This document shows positions 57,537 to 64,000 of a stretch of DNA of 64,000 bases, piece by piece. Where the stretch lies: assembly GCA_021776925.1 (NCBI GenBank), contig JAJFFB010000127.1, positions 1 to 64,000 of the forward strand, written 5' to 3'. The position numbers and the translations under genes are program-made. Numbering within the stretch: the stretch's first letter is position 1; every line of letters starts with the position of its first letter. The stretch comes from Planctomycetota bacterium. GTDB lineage: Bacteria > Planctomycetota > UBA1135. Under the pieces are notes generated by a model that saw only the letters and a list, made by a program, of their open reading frames with translations, had not been told where the DNA came from and ran no database searches.

Positions 57537-59405
57537 TCAGGCCGGGGGCGCTTCGCGACCCGACTGCAGCTGCCACATGCGCGCGTAGGCCCCCCCCTCC
57601 TTCAGCAGTTCGTCGTGGGCGCCCTGCTCGACGATGCACCCCTGTTCCAGCACCAGGATGCGGTCGCAGTGCTGGATGGTGCTCAAACGGTGAGCGATGA
57701 CGAAAGCCGTGCGGCCGCGCAGAAGGCTTTCGATCGCGCTCTGCACCTTGCGCTCGGCCTCGCTGTCGAGCGCGCTGGTGGCCTCGTCCAGCAAGAGGAT
57801 TTCGGCGTCCTTGAGCAGTGCGCGAGCGATGGTCACGCGTTGCGCCTGACCACCGCTCAGACGCGTGCCGAGTTCGCCGACCTGGGTGTCGACGCCGTCG
57901 GGCAACCGCGCGATGAACTCGCTCAAATGGGCCGCATCGAGGGCGCCGAGCAGGTCCTCGTCACTAGCTCCCGGGCGGCCGACGCGTACGTTCTCGGCCA
58001 GGCTCGACTGGAATAGGAAGGGGCTCTGCGAGACCACCGCCAGATGATCCAGCCAATCTGCCTTGGCCAGGCCCTGCAGGTCCTCGCCGTCGACCAGGAT
58101 GCGCCCGCTGGTGGGCGCGTGAAAGCGCGCCAGCAGATCGAGCAGAGTGCTCTTGCCCGCGCCGGAGGAGCCCACCAGCGCCACCCGTTCGCCGCTGCGC
58201 ACCTCAAAATCGATGCCGCTCAAGGCCTCGCCCTCGCCGGCACCGTAGTCGAAACCGACGCGCTCGAAACGGATGCTGCGCTGCAGCCCGGCATAGGCCT
58301 GCCCGCTGTCGTCCTCGACCTCGGTCTCGAGATCGAGCACCTCGAACAGACGTTCGGTCGCACCGAGCGAGACGTAGATGTTGGACACCGCCTTGGTCAA
58401 CCGCTTGACGTGCGCGAACATCGTGCCGATGCCGAGGAAGAACACCGTCATCGAACCGGCGTCGCTGAAGATGCGATAGCCGCGCAACTGCATCGCCGCC
58501 AGGGCCCCCACCACCAGACCGATGCCGGCGTGGGCAAGGAAGGAAGTGAAGCCCTGGCTCAGCGCCTGAGCCTTGACCATGCGGTCGGTCTGGTGGATGA
58601 ACTCGTCGTTGATGCGCCGAAATCCATTGGCTTCGCGCGCTTCCAGGCGGAACGCCTTGACCACGCGGATTCCGGTCAGCATCTGCATCAGCGCCTGCGT
58701 GGTATCGCCGAGTTTCTGCTGCGAACGCAGACTGCGGCGGCGCACGCGCGGACCGATCTTCATCACCGGAATCGCCAGCAACGGGATGAAGATGAGCATG
58801 CCGAGAGTTGCCTTGGGCGCCGCCGAATAGGCCAGGAACAGCGTCGCCAGGATGTTGAACGGTCCCTGGATCAATTCCTCGACCAGGATGTTGAGCAGAC
58901 GCAGACTGGTGCCGACATCGGTGGTCATGCGCGAGACCATGTCGCCGAGGCGGCGGCTGGCGTGAAAGCGCGTCGGCAGACGCAGCAAGTGCTCGGCCAG
59001 CTTCTGACGCACGTCGACCACCATCCACACGCCAATCATGCGCGACAGGCGTAGGAAGAAGTACTGCATCACCGCGAACACCACCGCGCTGACCACCATG
59101 AACCCAACCAGCAGCAGCACCGCCGAGGCTTCGGCGGTCATGCCGTCGATCTGGTGATCGGCAAGGAAGGGGTCGAGCCAGTTCTCGCTGAAACGGTCGA
59201 GCAGCGAAGCCCCCCCCGGGGTGCCGGTGGCGACCTCTTCGCTGAACAGGATGTTGATCAGCGGCTTCAGGACCAACAGCGTGAGCCGGCCGCCGGCCGC
59301 AGCCAGCGCGCCGAGCACCACCATCAGGATCGCGGTCCGCCGGTAGCGGGCCAGAAAGGGCCCGAGCCGGCGGCTGACGTCACGGAAACTGGCGAAGCGC
59401 GCCAA
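57537..59405 (-). CDS. MsbA-type ABC exporter (fused membrane and ATPase domains)
   Basis: 622 residues. Six helices lie in residues 25-330, followed by the ATPase: Walker A GSSGAGKST at 412-420, Q-loop VSQSPFLFQ, signature RLSGGQAQR near 515, Walker B ILLLDEATSALD near 536 and the switch His in VIAHRLSTI. Export of lipid A precursor, another lipid, or a peptide is possible; LRLPTRFHASRRLGDMVSRMTTD is the usual coupling-helix region. It follows the SurA-like gene by 19 bases and is likely co-transcribed with it, suggesting an envelope-assembly role. Confidence 0.9.
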   Translation of the reverse strand: MARFASFRDVSRRLGPFLARYRRTAILMVVLGALAAAGGRLTLLVLKPLINILFSEEVATGTPGGASLLDRFSENWLDPFLADHQIDGMTAEASAVLLLVGFMVVSAVVFAVMQYFFLRLSRMIGVWMVVDVRQKLAEHLLRLPTRFHASRRLGDMVSRMTTDVGTSLRLLNILVEELIQGPFNILATLFLAYSAAPKATLGMLIFIPLLAIPVMKIGPRVRRRSLRSQQKLGDTTQALMQMLTGIRVVKAFRLEAREANGFRRINDEFIHQTDRMVKAQALSQGFTSFLAHAGIGLVVGALAAMQLRGYRIFSDAGSMTVFFLGIGTMFAHVKRLTKAVSNIYVSLGATERLFEVLDLETEVEDDSGQAYAGLQRSIRFERVGFDYGAGEGEALSGIDFEVRSGERVALVGSSGAGKSTLLDLLARFHAPTSGRILVDGEDLQGLAKADWLDHLAVVSQSPFLFQSSLAENVRVGRPGASDEDLLGALDAAHLSEFIARLPDGVDTQVGELGTRLSGGQAQRVTIARALLKDAEILLLDEATSALDSEAERKVQSAIESLLRGRTAFVIAHRLSTIQHCDRILVLEQGCIVEQGAHDELLKEGGAYARMWQLQSGREAPPA

Positions 59406-59424
59406 ACCCGGCCGCGGCGGGCCG

Positions 59425-61008
59425 CTAACGGCCCATGACTTCAGCGATGTAGGCCTGGAAGCGCTGCGTCAGGTAATCGTCGCCCACCAGGAAGGCGTGG
59501 CGCTCATTGGCCTGGAAGTCGATCTCGTTGGTCGGCTGTTCCCGATTGAGCACCTTGTACAAGTAGTAGCCAAGGATGCCCTCGCGCGGACCATAGACCG
59601 CCTTTTCTTCGGCACGGAAGAAAATGTCGTCGGCCACCGAGTGGCCGGTCAGGAAGTAGGTGTAATCGTTCTCACCGAGGAACTGGCGCAGCGGATTGAG
59701 CATCTGGGCACCGAGGCGTCCGCGCTTGGGCTGCGGCATGCCCTGGGCGGACCCGCGGGTGGTTTCAGGCAGTTCGCTGTAGGCGTCGAGGACGCGCGAC
59801 CAGCCGTCGCCGTCGATCAGCTTCTGTGCCACCAGTTCGGCGCGTTGCGCCGCTTTGGCGAAGCTGCCTTCCTTCGGCCACACGCCCGAATCCAGATCGC
59901 GGGCGGAGATCAGGATGATCTCGGCGTTGACCTTGCCGCCACCGAGGAACAGCCGGCGGGCGTCGAGGTTGGCCTGCAGGTCGGCGACCGGCACCGGGTC
60001 GGGCAGAGTGTCGCGGAAACTTTCGCGCAGGCGTTTCCACTGATGGAACAACTCCATCGTCGGGAAGCCCATGAACTCGAGAGCCAGCTGTTCGTAGGTG
60101 ATGTAGGACTGGACGAACTCCTTGCGCTCCTCGGTGATGATGGCCTGGGTCTCGGCGTGGGTAAGCAATTTGCCCTTCGCCGCCAGGTCGGCCTCGAGCT
60201 TGGTGATCAGTTCGGTCCAGGTGGCCGCCCATTCCAATTGCACGTCCGAAGTGATCTGCAGGGCGAATTCGACCATTTCGGCGGTGGTCACGACGGTGCC
60301 GTCGACGCGCAGACAAATGCCCTCGGGCAGGCCATCGAAGGGAAACTCAATGGTTGACTTGTCCATCAGCCAGCCGAAAAGGCGCGGCCGCAGGAACATC
60401 TTCATGACCGTCGGGTCGATCTCGCCGGGCTCTCCTTTGGCGCGCAAATCGCCGAGGGTGGTCGGCATGTCCTTGACCAGGCTGCCCCACAGCGACTGTT
60501 TGACCGCCTCTTCATCGGGGTTGTTGCCGCCGAAGACTTCCTTGAGGATGTCGGTCGGCCACTTCTCGAGGTCGTGCGGGAAGAATAGATTCTCCAGCTC
60601 GAGCTGATGGCGGATCTCGCCGCGGTAGGTCTCGTCGGTGTAGCCGAACAGCTTCACCTGGGCCCAGAAATCGAGGTCCGGATTGGTCTTTTTGAAGTCC
60701 GACAGAGTGCGTTCGATGCGCGCTTCGACGTCGAGATCGCTGACCGGGTCGCCGCCGAGCGGAATGTTGTTGTCCTGACGGCGTTTGACTTCCGAGGCCA
60801 CCAGCAAGGCGTTGATCTTCTGGTAGATGTGCGATCCGGCTACCGTGTAGACCAGGGTGCGGTGGTAACGCTCGTCTTCGGAGATCTGCGGGCGCTGTTC
60901 GGTCGCGGCGGGCGCGGACGGATCAGCCCCGGACTGGGCCCGGGCGGGACCAGCGGCAAGGACGAGCAGGAGGAGAAGCAGGGAAAGACGGAATGGCACG
61001 CGGTTCAT
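59425..61008 (-). CDS. SurA-like periplasmic chaperone / parvulin-type isomerase
   Basis: 527 residues with signal peptide (LSLLLLLLVLAAGPARAQ). Two SurA_N-like helical units are seen: KINALLVASEVKRRQ...WAQVKLFGYTDETYRGEIRHQLELENLF and CLRVDGTVVTTAEMVEFAL...YEQLALEFMGFPTMELFHQWKRLRES. The C-terminal part VNAEIILISARD...AELVAQKLIDGDGWSRVLDAYSE...GILGYYLYKVLNRE is a degenerate rotamase (parvulin) domain. It probably helps outer-membrane or secreted proteins fold. TAGACT lies further upstream. It is divergent from a second parvulin-like gene. Confidence 0.65.
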   Translation of the reverse strand: MNRVPFRLSLLLLLLVLAAGPARAQSGADPSAPAATEQRPQISEDERYHRTLVYTVAGSHIYQKINALLVASEVKRRQDNNIPLGGDPVSDLDVEARIERTLSDFKKTNPDLDFWAQVKLFGYTDETYRGEIRHQLELENLFFPHDLEKWPTDILKEVFGGNNPDEEAVKQSLWGSLVKDMPTTLGDLRAKGEPGEIDPTVMKMFLRPRLFGWLMDKSTIEFPFDGLPEGICLRVDGTVVTTAEMVEFALQITSDVQLEWAATWTELITKLEADLAAKGKLLTHAETQAIITEERKEFVQSYITYEQLALEFMGFPTMELFHQWKRLRESFRDTLPDPVPVADLQANLDARRLFLGGGKVNAEIILISARDLDSGVWPKEGSFAKAAQRAELVAQKLIDGDGWSRVLDAYSELPETTRGSAQGMPQPKRGRLGAQMLNPLRQFLGENDYTYFLTGHSVADDIFFRAEEKAVYGPREGILGYYLYKVLNREQPTNEIDFQANERHAFLVGDDYLTQRFQAYIAEVMGR

Positions 61009-61072
61009 TTACGTTCTGGGCAACCTTCGCGGTCCAATAGTCTACCCTGTCCTGCAGTGATCGCCTGAATTC

Positions 61073-61723
61073 ATGTGCGCCCGAATCCTGCTCCTTTTTC
61101 TGCCCCTGACGGCGCTGAACTGCGGCGGCGCGGCAGAAGTCCGCAGCTACCTCCAGGTGGGTGGCGCGGTCATCGAAGGCGCCGAGCTTGAAGCAGCCGT
61201 AGACGGCCTGCGCGGCGCCTTCGCCAGTTCCGGCCGCCAGACCCTGGCCTGGGCCTTGCTCGATCAGGGATTCGGCGCCAGCGCCCTGCTGCACCACCGC
61301 CTGACCGCCGAAAGCCATGCCGCCCGTACCCAAGCCGACACCTACGCCGCGCGCCTGGATGCCGGCGAGGGTTTCTACGCGCTGCTCCAAGAAATCGGCG
61401 AGAGCGACCCGGTGATGCTGCGTTCGCCCACCCCATTCGGCCTCGGCGCGAGTGCCGCCGCCGCCGTCGGCGGCATGGAAGCGGGAGAATGGCGCGGCCC
61501 GCTGGCCTCGCTCAAGGGCTGGGAGATCATCCTGCTGGAAAAACGCCTCGAGGGGCTGCGTTCGCGTTCGGGTGTTATCGTGCGAAGACTGGTCTTTCCG
61601 GTAGGCACCGACGCCGACCGCGACCAGGCCCGCGCCGATTGGGCCCGGCTGCCGCTAGAAGGCAGTGCGGATATGCTCGATACCCTGCCTGCGGTGTTCC
61701 GCCACGGCCGCGTTGCTTCATGA
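61073..61723 (+). CDS. Small parvulin-like exported protein
   Basis: 216 residues; an N-terminal hydrophobic stretch ends in LTALNC, a weak lipobox. The body has the rotamase-like order AARTQADTYAARLDAGEGFYALLQEIGESD, then FGLGASAAAAVGGMEAGEWRGPLASLKGWEIILLEKRLEG, as in the C-terminal half of parvulins. The N-terminal SurA_N part is missing. It is divergent from the SurA-like gene across 64 bases and coupled by ATGA to the next gene, so two folding factors sit back to back. Confidence 0.55.
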   Translation: MCARILLLFLPLTALNCGGAAEVRSYLQVGGAVIEGAELEAAVDGLRGAFASSGRQTLAWALLDQGFGASALLHHRLTAESHAARTQADTYAARLDAGEGFYALLQEIGESDPVMLRSPTPFGLGASAAAAVGGMEAGEWRGPLASLKGWEIILLEKRLEGLRSRSGVIVRRLVFPVGTDADRDQARADWARLPLEGSADMLDTLPAVFRHGRVAS

Positions 61724-63003
61724 GTTCCCGTTCCATTCTTCCTGCCCTGCTGTCCGCGCTGGTCCTTGCCGGTGCCGGCACCGCCCAGCGAACGCGCAAG
61801 GACTACGACACCGTGATCCGGGGCCGCACCGAAACCATGGAGAAGCTGGGCCTGTCCTACGGCCCCTTCCGTTTCGCCCATAGCGACAGCGAGGCAGTCA
61901 CCTTCGACATGCTGCTCGACGGCGAGATCCACTGGCTGGAAACCCCGCACTTCCGCATCGGCAGTTCGCTGCGCAAATGGAAGATCCCGGTCGCCGAGCG
62001 CAAGGCCTATCGCGCCGAGTTGACCCTGATGCAAGCGGATTACCCCGATATCGACATCAAGATCCCGGCGCTCGATTCCTGGTACCGCCTGCACATGGCG
62101 GGGTGGCGGCTGGAGCGGCTTTACGCCGAGTTCCTGGCCCACATGGGCCGCACCGACGAAGAGTTTCTAGGCCTGCCTCCCGAGGAAGTCATCGGCGCGG
62201 CTATGGAAGGGGAATTCACCGACACCATCAATCAGTTCGAACTCGACCGTGGCGGCCAGGTGCGGCCGGAAGGCTTCCCGCAGTGGGTTGGCATGGGCCA
62301 TTTCCTCGGCGAGCCGTTCAAGTTCGAGGTCTTCCTATGCGAGGAAGAAGCGGTGTGGAAGGACTTCAAGCAGCGCTATTTCGGCATCACCACCACCCAT
62401 CCGCAGCGCTGGAACATGAAGGTCGACACCGTCGACAAGGGGGTCACGCAGGCGCGTTCGCGCTGTCTGCTGTTCGGGCTCAGCACCGAGCAGGCCAGGG
62501 TCAAGCACGACCAGCACCTGCACAACGCGCTGCGCCATAACATGTCGATCAACTTCCTCGACGGCTACATGCTGTATCTGTTCGACATGCCGGTGTGGAT
62601 CCGCGAGGGCTACGCGCACTATCAGCGGCGCCGCAATACCCCCGAATACAACTTCTATGACTCCGGCGAAGGCTCGTCCGGCATTGACCGCGACGCCAAG
62701 AAATGGAAGCCGACGGCCAAAAAGATCGCACGCAGCGGCAAGGCGCTCGACTTCGCCACCCTGGCGCGCATCAATGACTACGTCGACCTGAACTTCGACA
62801 ACCATCTCAACGTCTGGTCGCGGATCGATTTCCTGATCCAATACGACGTCAAGAAGTTCGGCCTGTTCATCACCTCGATCAAGACCCAGCCTTCGGGTGC
62901 CGGCAGCGCCGCTGCACAGCGCGAGGCCTTCAAGACGGTCTACGGCTGGACCATGCGCCAGGCCGACCAGGAATGGAAGACCTGGGTGGCGGCCAACTAC
63001 TAA
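61720..63003 (+). CDS. Secreted protein, peptidase-MA-like without zinc site
   Basis: 427 residues from ATG 61720. A signal peptide (SILPALLSALVLAGAGTAQ) precedes a mixed alpha/beta chain. Residues near 270-300 read HNALRHNMSINF and MPVWIREGYAHYQRR, resembling the PxWlaEGlAhy block that follows HExxH in gluzincin-like peptidase-MA proteins. But HExxH is absent (HNALRH instead), so it is likely inactive or a different fold. Function unknown. It is translationally coupled to the parvulin-like gene and followed after 11 bases by a transporter gene. Confidence 0.5.
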   Translation: MSSRSILPALLSALVLAGAGTAQRTRKDYDTVIRGRTETMEKLGLSYGPFRFAHSDSEAVTFDMLLDGEIHWLETPHFRIGSSLRKWKIPVAERKAYRAELTLMQADYPDIDIKIPALDSWYRLHMAGWRLERLYAEFLAHMGRTDEEFLGLPPEEVIGAAMEGEFTDTINQFELDRGGQVRPEGFPQWVGMGHFLGEPFKFEVFLCEEEAVWKDFKQRYFGITTTHPQRWNMKVDTVDKGVTQARSRCLLFGLSTEQARVKHDQHLHNALRHNMSINFLDGYMLYLFDMPVWIREGYAHYQRRRNTPEYNFYDSGEGSSGIDRDAKKWKPTAKKIARSGKALDFATLARINDYVDLNFDNHLNVWSRIDFLIQYDVKKFGLFITSIKTQPSGAGSAAAQREAFKTVYGWTMRQADQEWKTWVAANY

Positions 63004-63014
63004 GCGGCCGCGGC

Positions 63015-63746
63015 ATGGATTCCGCCGCGCCGGAGCTGGAAGCGCTCGCCCACCGTCCGCTGCAAGGCCGCGCGGAAGCGGTCTATCTGCTGCTCGCCGC
63101 GCTTTTCGTCAGCGCCTTGGTGGTCTGCAACCTGATCGCCAACAAGTTCGTCGAGGTCGACCTGTCGCTCTTCGGGATCCACAAGACCTTCATCCTGTCC
63201 GCCGGGGTGCTGCCCTATCCGATCACTTTCCTGGTCACCGACCTGTTGTCCGAAATCTATGGCCGCCGCCGCGCCAACCGGGTGGTGCTGGGCGGCTTCG
63301 CTGCCTCGATCTTCGTCCTTGGGGTGCTGTGGCTCGGCGACCAGTTCCCGGCGATCTCGGGTACCATCGTCGATGACGCCACCTATAGCACCGTCTTCCG
63401 CAACGCCTGGCGCGTGATCGGGGCTTCGATGGTGGCCTATCTTGCCGCCCAGTTCGTCGACATCCGTCTATTCCATTTCTGGAAGAGGCTCACGCGGGGC
63501 CGCCACCTGTGGTTACGCAACAACGCCTCGACCGTGGTCTCGCAGCTGCTCGACACCACTCTGGTGGTGTCGGTCCTGTTCGTCGGCAGCGAACGCGGCG
63601 GCGACATTCCGCGCATGATCCTGGACGGCTGGATGTTCAAGGCCGGCATCGCCCTGCTCGATACGCCCCTGTTCTATCTGGCCACCTTCGGCCTGCAGCG
63701 CTGGCTCGGACTTGACCGCCCTGGCGGCGCCCGCCAGACTGCATGA
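63015..63746 (+). CDS. yhhQ: Queuosine-precursor transporter (YhhQ/COG1738 family)
   Basis: 243 residues from ATG 63015, with about six membrane helices. LLLAALFVSALVVCNLIANKFVEV, GVLPYPITFLVTDLLSEIYGRRRANRVV and FRNAWRVIGASMVAYLAAQFVDIRLFHFWKR are diagnostic of the family that takes up preQ0/preQ1. The long C-terminal part (WLRNNASTVVSQLLDTTLVV...) is typical. No queuosine biosynthesis gene is seen in the window, consistent with salvage. An in-frame start 14 codons upstream inside the previous gene is unlikely. Confidence 0.88.
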   Translation: MDSAAPELEALAHRPLQGRAEAVYLLLAALFVSALVVCNLIANKFVEVDLSLFGIHKTFILSAGVLPYPITFLVTDLLSEIYGRRRANRVVLGGFAASIFVLGVLWLGDQFPAISGTIVDDATYSTVFRNAWRVIGASMVAYLAAQFVDIRLFHFWKRLTRGRHLWLRNNASTVVSQLLDTTLVVSVLFVGSERGGDIPRMILDGWMFKAGIALLDTPLFYLATFGLQRWLGLDRPGGARQTA

Positions 63747-63747
63747 C

Positions 63748-64000
63748 ATGGGACTGCCACGCGAGTTCGTGGTGTTTGACACCGAGACCACTGGCATGCC
63801 GCCGAGCGCGCGCCTGGTCGAAATCGGCGCCATCCACGTGCGCGGCAACAACATCGTCGAGCGCTGGCAGAGCCTGGTTTTTCCTGAGCAGCCGATCCCG
63901 CCGCGGGTCATCGAGGTCCACGGCATCACCGACGAAGCGGTGCGCGAGGCGCCGGTGGCGCGCGATTTGCTCCCACGCTTCTTCGAATGGCTAGGCGACC
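63748..64000 (+). CDS. DnaQ-type 3'-5' exonuclease, cut by the window end
   Basis: The first 84 codons from ATG 63748. FVVFDTETTGMPPSARLVEIGAIHVRG is the Exo I motif (Asp and Glu ligands) of the DEDDh exonucleases, followed by EVHGITDEAV, the Exo II region. It could be the polymerase III epsilon subunit, a PolC-like or a stand-alone exonuclease; the missing C-terminus decides. It starts one base after the transporter stop. Confidence 0.85.
   Translation, partial: MGLPREFVVFDTETTGMPPSARLVEIGAIHVRGNNIVERWQSLVFPEQPIPPRVIEVHGITDEAVREAPVARDLLPRFFEWLGD

Overview
The window is 64 kb of gene-dense, high-GC bacterial chromosome with short intergenic gaps, many 4-bp ATGA stop/start overlaps and about 57 genes or gene remnants. 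The gene content suggests a Planctomycetota-like, probably marine, diderm bacterium: two sulfatases, a CotH-kinase protein with lamin-tail domains, a HEAT-like/VWA protein, secreted proteins ending in porin-like or coiled-coil segments, a complete Na+-translocating NADH:quinone reductase and an alpha2-type glycyl-tRNA synthetase. This assignment rests on family knowledge and not on a marker gene, so it is tentative. Many genes lack a Shine-Dalgarno sequence and instead carry a TAGAAT/TAGACT-like -10 box 5-8 bases before the start codon, which points to leaderless transcription.

Layout. 1-2.5 kb: the 5' part of a lipoprotein sulfatase, two poorly conserved secreted proteins and a relic ORF in a patch of atypical composition. 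2.5-11.2 kb: a PLP-dependent gamma-family enzyme, a secreted beta-propeller protein, a short-chain dehydrogenase, a twin-DM13 protein, a CCA-adding/poly(A) polymerase, an outer-membrane barrel protein, Fe-superoxide dismutase and a GDPD-like membrane protein. 11.2-20.3 kb: a large CotH protein, a GT39-like mannosyltransferase followed by a Lon-like protease and an EboB-like TatD hydrolase, and an HtrA protease. 20.5-27.7 kb: nqrABCDEF-apbE as one transcription unit, with nqrM convergent at its end; together these encode the Na+ pump, its flavin transferase and its iron-centre maturation factor.

27.7-42 kb: a chalcone-isomerase-like protein, VWA protein plus quinone-reductase-like dehydrogenase, a membrane sulfatase-fold enzyme, a four-repeat Myb/SANT-like DNA-binding protein with a DUF971 gene, glyQS-ptsP, a divergent AAA+/Fis regulator with repeated TTGAGAG sites, a metallophosphatase and an M3 peptidase. 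Between glyQS and the regulator lies a strong orphan terminator on the minus strand that suggests a small RNA or an attenuated glyQS leader. 42-50 kb: plsY-gpsA coupled to a pair of M16 peptidase-family genes, fdxA, tRNA-Gly(GCC), and a DHH phosphoesterase coupled to a TIM-barrel protein.

50-64 kb: a striking secreted cysteine-rich repeat protein (about 33 Cys, VSKQ.PGCC-type repeats, C-terminal coiled coil), purB with vanZ-like and nadC, ruvC with a NucS-like protein and a helix-hairpin-helix protein, ispD-ispF, an MsbA-type ABC exporter behind a SurA-like chaperone, a divergent second parvulin-like lipoprotein with a secreted protein, a queuosine-precursor transporter (YhhQ family), and the start of a DnaQ-type exonuclease cut by the window end.
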